Source: Salvator merianae | Lineage: Eukaryota; Chordata; Lepidosauria; Squamata; Teiidae | Direction of reading: 5' to 3' | NCBI GenBank assembly: GCA_003586115.2 | Contig: QVOM02000112.1 | Span: 106,356,701 to 106,420,700 of the forward strand | DNA: 64,000 bases | In this document: piece by piece, positions 42,851 through 55,025 of the stretch | How positions within the stretch are numbered: the first letter of the stretch is position 1 | Layout of the letters: the number at the start of each line of letters is the position of its first letter | Translations under genes and position numbers: made by a program | Notes under the pieces: model-generated | The model's database searches: none | What the model was told of the DNA's origin: nothing | What the model saw: only the letters and a program-made list of their open reading frames with translations

Positions 42851-43868
42851 GCATACTGCTACTTTAAGAAGATTGCTACAGCAGTAGCACATTTTTTCTT
42901 AGAGTGCTGCCCACAGCCCTTGTCCAGATCCTGCCTTTGTTTGGTCCAAGTCAGCAGGTACCCAGTTCAGCTTGATTAGCCAACCACCTGATCTCAGGGA
43001 TGTCAGCTCAGTTCAAAACATTCCCAGTCCAGGTGAATGATTGTAGCTGCAGTGAGAGTTGCAAAAAAAAGGGGCGGGAGTTAAAGAGCTGAGCAATGAT
43101 GGTTGTGGTGGCAACAGCAAGAGTATCACAAGAGAGAAAACATTCACTGTTGAATTGCTGAGCAGTGATGGAAGCAGCAGAGCTACAAAAGGAGATGAGA
43201 AGGAAGAAGGCACAGATGACAGACTGATCTCTATCACCTGAGATCTATGCTGGTTTGACCAAACTGTCTTCAGATTAGCTCAGAGCTGACCCATTACTCA
43301 GCTGGTTCAGTTCTCATCCCAATCAGACAAACTAGAGTTGTTTAGGGCCAAGCCACTAGTAACAAGTTATGCACATCTCTAGTTTTTGTCAGGAAAAGAC
43401 TTGCACTAGAGATGGCCCAGATGCATAAGCTGGTTGCAGCTACCATCCAGTCAAATATTCAGCCTGAGCAGGATGCCTTTATTGTCCTCCCTGTTTAGGA
43501 GAAGCCAATGAACATCCAGGCTTGAAATAATCTTTTTGGAGCCCAGGAATGTTCTGTCTGTGGACCACTCTGATCCTGGACCCTGATAGCTCAATGTACA
43601 AGATAGGTAGTCACCGATCTGTAGTTCTTTGCTTCAAGCTCCAGCAATATATAACACCTGGTTTAGCTGACCTTCAGTTATATCCCAAATAACTTGTTCT
43701 CTGACTCCTGACTTTGCGACATCATATGGAGCGGGAGGGTTATATTTTAAGCATGATTTATTCTACTTTTGTCAGTTTGTAGTTTTATCTGAGCGTTTGT
43801 TTCACTTGCCATTGTAAATTTCTTGCAATGCTGCAAATGTGAGGCTACAGAGAATTTGTCCAAGATAC
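42851..43868. other. Non-coding sequence, no recognised repeat
   Basis: No supported feature. The purine-rich part at 43060-43210 gives long frames on both strands by composition. Confidence 0.3.
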
Positions 43869-43871
43869 AAA

Positions 43872-44049
43872 GGCCCTTTCTGCACTTGGCCTTATTGTGG
43901 ATTATATCCCAATAGGGACCTGCTATCCACATGCTAGCGTAAACTATGAAAGGTCTTGCCCAGGGCCTACCATAGCCTGCACTAGCATGCAGATGGCAGG
44001 TCCCTATTCTGAGATATAATCTGGAATAAGTCCAAGTGCAGAAAGGGCC
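43872..44049. mobile_element. GGGCC-type MITE (178 bp), TSD AAA
   Basis: Arms GGCCCTTTCTGCACTTGGCC and TCCAAGTGCAGAAAGGGCC pair almost perfectly, and ATTATATCCCAATAGGGACC pairs with GGTCCCTATTCTGAGATATA. Perfect AAA flanks (43869-43871 and 44050-44052). This is the best-preserved copy of the short subfamily. Confidence 0.8.
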
Positions 44050-44079
44050 AAATATGTCACCTTTTTGCAAAGACACAAA

Positions 44080-44440
44080 GCGCCTTTTCACACTTTCCAC
44101 CTTAGAATGGGTGGCACTGTGAGAGCTGGAACAGCCCTGAACTGGGCTTCCAGCACTCGTAGTGAGAATGCTGGCTGCCCACCATGACAGCAACTGCAGA
44201 AATGTCCATGGAAACGTCCAAGCTGCCATGGTAACTGGGGACGCAGCGAGCAACTGTGGAGCCACGGCTGTGCTGCACTGTGGCCTGCAGTGTTCACACC
44301 CGGAAGTAGGTGTGAACGCTGTGTACAGTTGTGTACAACAAGTTAGTTATCTACAGCTAGTAGCCTTTGGGAGCATCTGCAAACACTCCTGAACACCTAG
44401 GCCTCTGCAAAATGTGAATGCATTGTGCTAGTGATGCCAC
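44080..44440. mobile_element. GGGCC-type MITE, truncated at the right
   Basis: The left end GCGCCTTTTCACACTTTCCA and the interior (CGTAGTGAGAATGCTGGCTG, GCAACTGTGGAGCCACGGCT) match the 47466 element. The far terminus is lost after AATGCATTGTGCTAGTGATG. It starts about 30 bp after the 43872 copy ends. Confidence 0.55.
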
Positions 44441-44512
44441 TTTGCTACTCCTACTCATTCCATAAGACTCTTTCTATGCTGTTTTACAGCATCTCAATGG
44501 TCTATTTTATGT

Positions 44513-44720
44513 GAACATAAGAATACCTCACTGACTGGATTGGACCCGTGGCCCATCTACTCCAGTAGTGTCTGTTCTCACAGTGGCCAACCAGCTGCAC
44601 CAGGAAGGCACTAGCATGAAATGAGCTTGCTCTGCTTACAGTCTTCTAGCAGCCGGCCTTTGGAGGCAGACCAGCTCCTACCTGGGTTTGTTTCTCACCT
44701 TTGGCTTTCCTCAGCATTGA
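44513..44720 (-). repeat. CATAAGAACATAAG-type interspersed repeat, antisense
   Basis: GAACATAAGAATACCTCACT, GGCCCATCTACTCCAGTAGT and TGTTCTCACAGTGGCCAACC are hallmark words of the family at 6415 and 55026. The 3' side is diverged. Confidence 0.65.
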
Positions 44721-44875
44721 TCTGCTGTTGAAAGACTGTAAGCTAAGACCCCGAAGATGCAGCACTAATGCAAGCCTGTACTGTCAGTCTTTTCCCAGAC
44801 AGTCTATACTCATGTAAAAAGGAATGCTTTTTGGACTTATTGTTTCTGATCAATTTTCCTTTGTTTATGTTACAG

Positions 44876-44935
44876 ATGATGGATTATAATGGAACCGCAG
44901 ATGTGGATAACACGGAAAAAATACATAAAACTTAG
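44876..44935 (+). CDS. Candidate terminal exon, 19 codons after a strong splice acceptor
   Basis: A pyrimidine-rich acceptor (TTTTCCTTTGTTTATGTTACAG, ending 44875, of which the last 20 bases matter) precedes the frame MMDYNGTADVDNTEKIHKT, then TAG at 44933-44935. The following 150 bp is AT-rich, like a 3' UTR. The composition is unlike the flanking repeats. I do not recognise the peptide, and the true phase could differ if the exon is not read from its first base. It could equally be chance. Confidence 0.22.
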   Translation: MMDYNGTADVDNTEKIHKT

Positions 44936-46114
44936 CATTTATATATTTCCAACTCCTTGTCACACGTCAAAGGGATTTTAAAAAACGGAGTGAGGAATTT
45001 ATAGCTGCAATCACATTTGCAGCTATAAGAAGAATTTCAAATGAAAAAGGGAACCTGAGAAGTGATTTTTATGAAAAGAAGAAAAGCTTAGGGTAGACAA
45101 AACAGCAAGTGCAAAGAGCATACCGTTCTGTCTCAGGGTGAAATGATTCTTCATAGGCAAAAAACTGAGTTCTTAATAGGAAAAATTGTTAAAAATAAGA
45201 CATTATCCAGAAAAAAGCAGGTAAAGAATGCTTCATAGTTTATTCCACACTTTGCCCAGCAAGTTTTAGAGTTTTCTTTCCCCTTATCTTTTGTCACATC
45301 AGTGGGTTCCTCTGCCTCTCCATTTTGGAGCACAAAAGTGCCCGATGATTCAGAGAATGAAGCGCTCTCCTGAAGAGCATGAATTTGTGCTCTACACCCA
45401 AGGGCACCCCAAGCAGCTGTAGTGCTTCTTGCAAATGGAGACAGATGGCTCAGACCCTTCTATGAGATACCCAGTGAGATGGAGATGCAGCCCAAAACAC
45501 AGTGGAAAGAGCTGGGACAACAGATATCAAAAATAAGTGCATCTGTAAGTTCTAGCCAGTTGACTGTACTACTTTGAATCAATGCACGGCCCCATTGCTG
45601 CTTTAGGGTAGAGAGCAGTAGCCCTTCACCGTTCCTCCTGTGTCCATATGCTATTGTGCAGCACACTTTCAGGGGATCCTGCTGCTTATGGGCACAGTGA
45701 AGGACTGTGCCCTCCCATGGGTGATAAAGATGATCAACCAATTCGGTTGGACTCCAGGATGAAAGAGGCACCATCTTGTCTTTTGCTTGAGGAAACAGTA
45801 GAGTTGAGGCTGGTTCTCAAACCAGGTGTATGGGCAACAGTAAGGAAATAAAAGATGACTTCTTTTCATCAGTTTCCTCAAATGCAATGATTCAGCCTTC
45901 GTATATGAATGTAGCTACCAGTCTGCTGAGAAAATGCCTTAAATCCAGTATTTTTAGGTCAGCATGCACAGGTAAAGACAGAACAAGTCACAGAAAAGTA
46001 AGCTGAGATCTCCATATGAGGTTTCCCTTGATGAATCTGCATTTCCATTGGACAGCAAAGGCAACTTAAACAGGGTTTTAGGGCAGCTAGTCTTCATTAC
46101 TGTAATGGAGAATG
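44936..46114. other. Non-coding sequence, no recognised repeat
   Basis: The first part follows the exon candidate and could be 3' UTR: AATCACATTTGCAGCTATAAG forms a small hairpin with TTATAGCTGCAATC. The rest shows no supported feature. Confidence 0.3.
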
Positions 46115-46345
46115 GGGGGCTGTTCGCACTTGTTGCTAGCAAGCAACAAGGATGCTTGCTAGCGAAGTGTACCTGCACTTTGCAGAGTCCCGAGTGTCTG
46201 GGAGCAGCATAATGCTGCTCCCAATCGCTCCTAGCTGTGGAGCATTTGTGCTCCACGCCTTTGTGCTCCACATTTTTACTGGGAGTTGATAGTCAGCCCC
46301 CACTAAAGTGCATCCGCATTTACCTTGCGGCGTGTGGCCGGGCCT
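46115..46345. mobile_element. GGGCC-type MITE, left part only
   Basis: GGGGCTGTTCGCACTTGTTG and GCTAGCAAGCAACAAGGATG match the beginning of the 27936 copy. The right end is not found. Confidence 0.5.
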
Positions 46346-47214
46346 ACATGATCAACTCTGTTGGTTTTCAGCACTTGCTTAAAACATACTTGGATGGCTG
46401 CTGATGACGTCATTTGATTGAGCATTGAGTTTTCAGGCCCATTTTTAACGTCTCGTACATGGTATTTTTTTATTGCTTAACAAATAATTTTTTAAAAAAA
46501 GCAAGGAGAGGTTTATCATAGAAATGTTTCAAATAATTTTACACCTTTATTTAGCCGGGACATATATACACGAAGTAAAAAATAATGGATCCCTTTTCTC
46601 AGTGAAGTTGTTGTTTTCCATTTTAAAGTTGTCCATGTTAGCAGCCATCTTGCAGCAGTCCATGCCATAAATTAAACATGTGTTCTGTGAGGATGAATTT
46701 CCTTTGGTCTGTTCTGAATGCCCTGCTCATCAGTTTTGTCGGATGTCTCTGAGTAGGGGTAATATGAGAGAAGCAGAAAAACACTTCTCTTTTCACTTCC
46801 TCCATATCATAGATATATACATATTTCCTTCACAGCTGAGTTATTCCCCACAGACCAGCAGGGAGGGTGAGGTGCAGCAATGCTGACTAGTATAATGTTT
46901 TTGATATTTCCCTGCTCTCCCCAATCTGGTTCTGATCTGCTACAGATCTGAACTGGCTTTTGGTGCCATCAAATGTGGTGGATGAATAAGCCCACTATCC
47001 TTTCCTGACCATCTAATGATTTATAGATCACGAGCCACCTCTGCCACGAGCTCAAGATATTTGCAGCAGTGGTTCATCAGCTCCTAAAAAAAGCCCTCCT
47101 TGGACCCTGAGATTTTGTTCTAATTATCACTTATTTGCAAACATCCTCTTTTTGTGCAAGGTGATGATGAGGGTGGTTGCTGTGTACCTGCAGGCATTCT
47201 TGGAAGAAACTGAT
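46346..47214. other. Non-coding sequence, no recognised repeat
   Basis: No supported feature. Confidence 0.3.
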
Positions 47215-48715
47215 TATCAAGACCATTTCAATCTGGATTCAGGGCAGGAATTGACTTTCGTCACCCTAATGGTCACCATTAGGTGGCTTTGGTCACCATT
47301 TTGAAGGACAGAAGGAGTGCAGCTCTGTTAATCTTCCTTGATCTCTCAGTGGTCATCAATACCATTGGCCATGGTATTCTTTTGGATTGCCTCTGGGAGA
47401 CTGGACTGGAGGGCACTGTGCTACACTAATTTTCCTCTTATTACAGTGAACCATTGGGTGACTATGGACCTTTTCACATATTCCACCATGGAATATTTGA
47501 TTGTGAACATTCCACCGTGGAACAGTGCCTGTGGTGTGGCGGCCATCTGTACTGGGAGGGCTAGAACATCTCAGAAATGGACTTCCGGCACTTGCAGCGA
47601 GAATGCTAGGTGACCTGTCCTGACAGTGGCTAGGGAAATGTCTGGCCACTGTTGTGTCAACTGGGGATATGGCATGCAACTGTGCAGCCACAGCTGCACC
47701 GTGCAGCCTTTGCACCGTGAACACTGCATACTGGAAGCAGTTCTGCTGCTCCCGGTACAGCATAATTTTGTGCTCCACAGCTTAGCGATCAGGAGCAGCT
47801 GTAGCCACTCCTGATCACTTGTGCCTCCATGAAATGTGGACGCACTTCATTAATGAGCATGCAGATGCTCGCTAGTGAAAAGTTTGAACAGGCCCTAGAA
47901 CTACAGAGTTAGGGGGCTAGGCAGGGTACAGTTTTGTCGCCAATGCTATTTAACATCTATTGTAGGTGATCATCAGGAGTTTTGGGGCTGGATATCGTCA
48001 GTATGCTGAAGATATGTAGTTTTACTTCTCCATAACACCTCAGTCAGGAAAGATTGTGAAAGTCCTGAACTGATGCTTGGATGTAGTGATGGGCGGGATA
48101 AGAACTAATAAACTGAGGTTAAATCCTGACAAGACAGAGACTTTGGGGTAGGAATTATCGAAGTCCAGGAACTGGGAATTTTTCCCTGTACTGGGGCTAC
48201 CCCTGAGAACAATTTGGAAGCTAGAACTGTTATCAGGCATTTCCAGCACGGTCCATGCAGCACTAATTCTCAAGGAACTGCATTGGCTACCACTTTGCTT
48301 TTGGATCCAACTCAGGGTTCTGTTATTAACTTTCAAATTCTGAATGATTTTGGGCCTATTTCGTACTTGAAAGAGCACCTCTTCCCATATAGACCTGTCT
48401 GAGATCTTAGATCTCTCTGTGGTTCCAATCTTTGACAAAACACACACAGTCAAGTCAAAGAGAGGGTCTAGGTTTTTTCAGTCATAGCCCCTAACCCTCA
48501 GTACGGTCTCCCCATTGACTAACTAACTTCCACATGAAGTCACTTCCAATGCTTGCTAAAAGACTATCTTTTGATGTGGCCATTCAGTGCATGGGGTACT
48601 GTAATTTGGGTTTGCAATTGTATCTGGTTTTTATTCTGTATTTTATAAATTTTGTACACTGCTCTGGGGTTCTGCATCTGTTGTTATATAAATATCTAAT
48701 AAAATAATAAATGAA
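47215..48715 (+). repeat. L2/CR1-like LINE, split by a MITE
   Basis: Before the MITE the frame reads QSGFRAGIDFRH and a decayed LDLSVVINT-like block. After it come MLFNIYCR, RQYAEDM* (the YADD catalytic box with Asp to Glu and a stop right after) and LRLNPDKTETLG. The C-terminus and a TTATATAAATATCTAATAAA tail follow at 48680-48715. It is non-functional. The MITE at 47466-47895 sits between the palm blocks. Confidence 0.8.
47466..47895. mobile_element. GGGCC-type MITE inside an L2/CR1-like LINE (430 bp)
   Basis: Left end GGACCTTTTCACATATTCCA, right end GTGAAAAGTTTGAACAGGCC. The flanks TAT/TAG agree at two of three bases. The interior matches 57178-57616 and 58213-58663 reversed (CAGTTCTGCTGCTCCCGGTA, GCCACTCCTGATCACTTGTG). 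LINE frames resume on both sides, which confirms the boundaries to within a few bases. Confidence 0.75.
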
Positions 48716-49617
48716 AAACGCATGTTGCCACTACAACAACAGACTGTGGGGCTAATGAAGGTTATTCTAAGAGTGATCTTCACTTAAGTGACAGGTTCTG
48801 ATGTCATGAAGAACCTGTCTAACTCAGCGTTTCACAACCGGGGGCCATATGGCTGTCTGTGAGCCCCCAGGATATTCCAAGGGAGCCCACAGGGGGCTTC
48901 CTTCTCCCTCCCACTGCTGCATGTACCCAATAGGACAGGGGGGCCACAAGAAGGAAAGAAGGATGGAAGGGGGACATTGTCGGTAAAAGGTTGAGGAACA
49001 CTGGCCTAACTCATTCTAGCTATATTCCTGCCGGTGATGGTAACTCTACTTTATGTTTTACTTGTAGAACGTGCAGGAGGCACTCCGTTTTGAAGGTTTC
49101 AACAAAATGAAAGTCTTTAGGAAAGCTAATGTCCTGTTCATCCCTAGAAATGGACTTTTGGGAAAGCAGTAAGTAGATAGCATTTTCCTTCCCAAAACCA
49201 ACATGGTCATTGTATAAGAAAGGTTTAGCTGCATTTTGGGAACAGTTTTTTTTTTTGTCCCATATATTGTGCTACCTACCAGTAGTGGTAGGGGCAGGCA
49301 GAGGCCTCTTTCCATTCTACATGCTGTTCAGAGTTTTTGTTTGAAGCCCATTCTGTGCTGGCAAATCTTCCTTTGCTCTCATGTGAAAGTGGCAAACTTC
49401 AAAAAAGGAAGGAACAGTTGGACAGTGGAGTGTTAGGTGTAGCAGTAACTACTGGAACTTTGATATGTGGACCAGTGGTGTGGTAGGTACAGTTAAGACA
49501 TAGGAACTTCAGAAAGAAACTTGTTTGTCACTGCTGTGGCAGCTTCAGAAAGACCATGAACCAACGTCGCACAGGGGAAGAGCTTCTGCCTGCATCCCAC
49601 CCTTGCCAGACACTCTT
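48716..49617. other. Non-coding sequence, no recognised repeat
   Basis: Contains a T-run at 49247-49255. No supported feature. Confidence 0.3.
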
Positions 49618-49789
49618 GGACCTTTCTGCATGGGACCTTATTCCTGGAAAAGGGGCCTGCCATTTGCATGCTGGTGCAGACAATGGCAGGCCCTGGGTGG
49701 GACCTGCTGTAATCTGTTGCACCAGCATGCAGATGGCAGGTCCCTATTCCAGGATATAATCTAGAATAAGGCCTAGTGTAGAAAGGGTC
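49618..49789. mobile_element. GGGCC-type MITE (172 bp)
   Basis: Ends GGACCTTTCTGCATGGGACC and GGCCTAGTGTAGAAAGGGTC. The middle repeats CATGCTGGTGCAGACAATGG and CACCAGCATGCAGATGGCAG in inverted order. The flanks (CTT/TTC) match only if the right end is set one base earlier. Confidence 0.7.
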
Positions 49790-49954
49790 TTCGTTAGGTA
49801 TCTTCTTTGGTCATTTTTAGAACAAACTGATCAGTTCCATCTAACGCTAAATTCATCTGGATTTTCAGGTTATAAAAGAATTCCTCCCTAACAAAAGGAT
49901 GTTCCACACCAGGCAGAATCCTTTGATTGCTCCCATCTGCATGGTGCAACACAA

Positions 49955-50489
49955 GGCCTGTTTGCACTTTGTGAGAGGAACGTTCCTGTTCACTTGTAGT
50001 AAAGTGCATTTGCACCTGCAAACAGAGTCAGCAGTCTTGAAGCTCACCCAATTCCACCTGAAGCTCATCTGAAGCTGAATAAGGCTGGTGAAGTAAATTG
50101 CCATCTGGAAGCTTACTTGCATGATCAGGTATAGATCAGGGGATATGCTTTCGCACTACTTCCAGGTTTGAGATGGTGGCAGGGAGGGGCTGGCGGGGCT
50201 GTGCAGGTGCTGTCTGACAGTTTGCAACCCAGTTTGCACTTTCAGCTTTGTACCCCTGTTGCTGTTTCAAAGACAACTTCAAAAATAGCTATCTGGCTTC
50301 GGAAACAGCTCTCTGACTTTGGAAACAGCTCCCTAACTAGTGCATTCTGATTTGCACTGCTCCCCCTGCTGGTCAGCTCGCAAACTGTTCCATTGCTAAC
50401 AAGTGTGAATACCCATCAGCTTACCTGATCCTGGCTGGCCTGAACCCTGCTAATTAGTACGTTCTGCTCCTGTAAGTGTGAAAACACCC
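49955..50489. mobile_element. Composite of two MITE units
   Basis: A first unit starts GGCCTGTTTGCACTTTGTGA at 49955. A second terminus GGGGATATGCTTTCGCACTA starts at 50139 and pairs with the right end CTGTAAGTGTGAAAACACCC (ending 50489). The second unit, reversed, is the same as 63811 to the window end (TGGAACAGTTTGCGAGCTGA, CAGCAGGGGGAGCAGTGCAA). The arrangement copies that of 27936-28442. Confidence 0.6.
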
Positions 50490-50492
50490 ATA

Positions 50493-50933
50493 GTGCCTTT
50501 CTGCATTTAATTTAGATTAAAAACTTACGTAGTAAGTTTCTAGGCCACATAGTTTCCAGCTTAATAGGATCTGTGCGGCCACCTCCCTCGCTGGTCTGCA
50601 CCGTTTGCATTAGATGGAGCATGATCCAGCTTAGGGAGGCCTTGTTTGGTATCACCAGTTTGGAGGGCCCTGATCCAGAACACAGGAGGTGTGCAGAAGG
50701 CATGCCTCCTGTGTCCAGGACTATTTGGAGATGCATTTCAGTGGCACTCCTGACTTTGGAGGCTTTGGACTCCCCACTTGCAGCTTGAGGCTGAGGTGTG
50801 GGCTGACCTGGACCAGCACCGCCATGCAGATGGTGCTGATCCAGCCCATGCTTCTCCGTGTTCAGAGTCAGCTAGCATGGCTGTCCCAGAGCCATTGATT
50901 TTGACCAGGGCCAGCTAAGTGCAAAAACGGCCC
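50493..50933. mobile_element. GGGCC-type MITE (441 bp)
   Basis: Left end GTGCCTTTCTGCATTTAATT, right end AGCTAAGTGCAAAAACGGCC. The flanks ATA/TTA match at two of three bases. It starts three bases after the previous element ends, so two insertions abut. Confidence 0.6.
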
Positions 50934-52627
50934 TTATAAAATACAGACCTGGGGTTAGTGTATGCCAAATATCCTCTGAATGCTGGAAATGACAGCAGTT
51001 ACTCCAAGCCCTCCAACTCTATTTTTTATTTGCATAGTAGATTTGTATTTTGATTTTGAGCGAAGCGAGCAAGTTTGAGTTACTGAACACGGAATATTAG
51101 GCACTACAAAATCCCTACCAAAGCAATATCAGATCCAGAAGCAACGTGTCATTTGGTTTTGTTTTTTGTTTTTGTTTGAAATACTTTGGAAAAAGGCTAA
51201 AATGTGGCTTGGAAAAAAGGAGTGGTTTTTTTTTTTAAAAAAAGTTCAGCTGAGGAGTCAAGGAAAATACATTATTTTAGATGCAACTCTTTCTACTTTG
51301 TTTATACAGCCCCAAATCATTGTAGGGGAGGGCTGGTTTTTGTTTTCATGGCTATAAACGAGTTCTTCTCCATCACCTTCACCTTCATATTTCTTCCAAG
51401 GGGCAGGAATTGCATTGGAGGACAGAGGCCTTCCTCTCTTGAAACAAATTCCACAGCAGAGATTCCTTTACTACAACACATAAATCCCAGACAGGCTGAG
51501 AGGAAGATATTCCCCCTAACTAAGCTACAGATATATGGTGGGTTTGTGAAGAGTGAAAGGTGGTGCTTTTAGGTTATAGATCATTTCTCACTCTTGTCTG
51601 TGGAGCTCAAAAGCTCTGACATACAAAGGAGATCTTGAACCACACACAGCAAGCCAGAATGATACCCCAGTGGGCTGTAGGGATTTTACTTAGTCCAGAA
51701 GGTCTAGAGGGAGGCGGGATATAACCAAAGCACTGGTAAGAATCACTCCAACAGCTCTTAAACCACACCCCATAGAATTCTTTAGCTGTAATATTCCAGA
51801 CACAGTCCTCCCAACGCTTGGCAGGGAGCTCTTGGGTTCAGTTTAACTGGCAGGTGGTAGGGGGCTTCTAGATGAAGTCAGCTTCTAGCCGTCCTCAGGA
51901 AGAAGCCCTGAAGCTACCACATCAAGGCAGCTTCAAGCATTCTACATGTAGAAAGTCTGAGAGAAGGAGAAATAAAAAGTGGAAATGATGTTCCATTCTC
52001 TAACTCTCTCTCTCTCTCCCTGCTGAAATCCAGCTATTCACACTGCATTCTTACTCTTGACAAGGCAAGATGGGCAGGAGGAAAGTTCCCCTGGGAAGGA
52101 AGAATGGGGTACAAAACAGGCTGTCTTATCACTATTTGACTTGGGTGGGAGCTTTTCTGCCCAGAGAATGGCGGGAGTGAATGTATTTTGCTCTCTCAGC
52201 CAGAGGGAGTTGAAAAGGTGAATTCCAATGAAATGGCTTGGGCGTACCTCTGGGACAGAGGGGTGTGGAACCCTTTCTCAGTGGCACCCCAAAACGCCCC
52301 TCAATGCCCTTAGTTTGTACTTCAAACACTGCTATGTCTGACCCTTTTCCTGTTCCACCGCAGACTGTTCCCACACCTCCAGTTTCTCCTTTTCTTCTTC
52401 TTTCCCAGAGTGCCTGTTCTGGGTGCCTCTTAAAGGCATTTCCTGGCCCATCACCAGAGTTCAGTGTTTCTATCCAGGGCTCATGCTGTAGTTTAATCTT
52501 CTTTTGGATATCCTAATATGTTCTCTGAGTACCCTTCTCAACCAATGGAAGCGATGTGCTTCTCTGCAGAGCTAGATAGAGGGTCATTGCCTCATTTTAC
52601 ACTGAGTCAAACCACTTAGACATCTAG
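50934..52627. other. Non-coding stretch, partly single-copy
   Basis: An A/T run at 51227-51244 and a CT run at 52003-52018 are low complexity. I find no element or exon. The 122-codon frame at 51204-51572 is AT-run driven and has no recognisable domain. Confidence 0.35.
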
Positions 52628-52826
52628 TGCTGCATTCATATGTAGCAAAAAGGAACAAAGCACCTCTGAGGTAGCTCAGAGATTGCTTAGAAATGATACG
52701 CAGATAGGGTTGTTCACACACCAGTCTGCCCCTCCCCCACTCATGAAGATTAGAGATGGGATGAGAACATGCGAGCCACATACTGTTACCAACGTTACTC
52801 ATTCACGTACATAGCTGGACCGCGTA
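52628..52826. mobile_element. MITE, relative of 29309-29512 in reverse
   Basis: TGCTGCATTCATATGTAGCA at the left and CATTCACGTACATAGCTGG at the right are decayed inverted ends. The core CAGTCTGCCCCTCCCCCACT matches the reverse of the 29309 copy. No duplication is visible. Confidence 0.5.
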
Positions 52827-52842
52827 CACGCAGCTACAGGCA

Positions 52843-54808
52843 TGTAAGGACTCTGAATTGTAAAGGCTGTTTCGACCATAGAGGACATTTAAAAACTCAT
52901 CTTGAAAAGCGACAGGAATAAGATTCCATTTCCTCAGCTACTCCCTCCAGCCACTCCAGTTGCCTCAGACTTCATTCACAAAGAGAAGTTTTCCATAAAC
53001 AGGAAGAGCCTTGAGGCATGGATCAATCTACAACAGCAAGTCTTTGTTTATGCTGATTCTAATTTTAGCTTGTAGCTTTAGAAATCTTCACACTTGGCAC
53101 AGCACCTTTTGGGTGTAGTTGAAAGTTTCCTTTATCTTGTTTGGCTAGCATTATTCTAGGTGATTACCAGTTGAGTGAGCTATCACTCCCTCTATTTGCA
53201 TGTCACCTGTAAATAACTGCATATGGGCCATATGTTAAGGGCACGCACCACTGCTGGTTACTTGACCCCTGTATTGTCCCAGTCAATCAGTTTGTATTTT
53301 CATACCCATCTGCAATCAATCAAGCTTGCTGGTTTTCAATCTGTTTTTTCATCAGTCCCCTTTCTTGCCCTTGCCAAGTGTGTGTGTACGTGTTCTCCCC
53401 TCCAACATCTCAATGAATACCCTGCTAAAACTTGCTGAAAATCACTTGAGATTGATAAAGAAGAGTGTGCCATGAGTTCATCCATCCCACAGTACTGAGA
53501 CAGCAGATTACTGCTGGTTGCTCCCAGTTTCATCTCTGGATTCCTGGAACTTCGAGCATACACTTTCTCCTTGCTCCTGCACCTAGCTTAGTGTTGGCCT
53601 GAGATTTTGAGATCTGAGAAAACTTGTTGCCTCTTCCATTTGCCTTCACTTCCTGCAACTGAAGAGAGAATCCTTGGCTTCTCCAAAGATTGATGCTCCT
53701 TCACAGCCTCGCTCATGCTGAACATCACTCTTGTGGTGACCTGCAGCTGCACTACTACTGACTCACTCAGGAGGAGGGATCTCCCTCTCTCCCTGCTTCT
53801 GGCTACCAACAACCCAAGGTTGATTTCCTGCTGCAAACCCAAGGATCACTATCCATGATGCATGACATCTGAGTGTTGGCTTGCCCATCCTTGGCCATGT
53901 ACTGTGGATAAATCTAATTATTTGTAAGTGGTGTACTCCTTGGCTCTGCTCCAAGAATCCCATTGCCTCTATTGCTGTCCCATTTGGATTCCAAGCCTTC
54001 CTAATAGAGCACCTGCTCTACCATGCATTTGGTACTTGAGCCTTGGAGTCTGTGTGGTACAGAGATCCATTTGAGAGTGAGAACCCTTTCATATCTCCAT
54101 TTTTCCTTTCTAGCCTGATGAAGACTTTAAGAAAAGACGACTTTGGAGCATGAGAACCACTTTTGTTGCCCCTTTGTTTTTGTTTTCTTAGCTAGACCAA
54201 GTGCTTTTCACATAGATTGTAGGATCAGGTTGAGAGGAGGTCATTAACTGGAATCCAAAGCTAAAAAATGTCAGAGAAAGGGGTAGAAATATTTATTGGT
54301 TAAGTAGGGAGGAGTGGGCCTCAGAACTGGGAGACAACTGTTTAGATTCATTAGTGACTGCTATTAGATTCCATTTCATACACTCACACTGGAAAATTCT
54401 CCCTTTGCATTTAAATACAATCTAGCTGCCTTGCTCAGACTTCTGTCAAATCTATCATTGCTTGGTATATTTTTGCCTTGCTACCTTGTTCTTTCACCTG
54501 CCTGTATTACTGCAACCCATTGCCATGTATTGCTGGCTATAGTAGTCTCAGAATAAAAGTGCTTTTTAATTTTTTTCTTTTGTTTAACAAAGATTGTCAA
54601 CTTTTGCATTTTATCTTTGCCTTGGAAATTTTTCCTTTATCCCTACAATTGCAATCTGCCTTGAACAGTTCATTACAGTAACCTAGTAGCCTAGGGTCCT
54701 GTAGAAATAACTGGCACCAGTAATTCTCTCTAAAAGCCAGAACACAGCTGAACTCAACATTAACTATTCTGATTGGCAGTAACTTTCCACAGTTTCAGAC
54801 AGGGCTCT
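52843..54808 (+). repeat. LTR-like interspersed repeat, copy 2
   Basis: Collinear with 24690-26065 but about 590 bp longer, the difference lying roughly at 53700-54320. Shared blocks are listed with copy 1. AATAAA lies at 54552-54557 in the matching position, while the TATA position has decayed. Starts TGTAAGGACTC. A solo LTR is the simplest reading. Confidence 0.45.
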
Positions 54809-55025
54809 CCAATCTGAATCCTAATCTTCTTGTAAACCACAGCTCATTCCCAAAGGAATAATTTACCCTGGAACAATGCCTGTGTTCACACTGAAACTCC
54901 AGAACTTTATGTGTTATTGTGAACAAGCAACCCACTCTTATTTCGTTCCCTTTGGTGTTAGCAAGAGTCAAAACGTGTTTCCCTTCATAGTACATCCAAC
55001 CAGATACCACTACCAACCCCTACAA

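Noticed and set aside
43747..44265. 172-codon open frame on the minus strand
   Set aside because: It spans two MITE copies (43872-44049 and 44080-44440), and its sequence is just the inverted-repeat arms read as protein.
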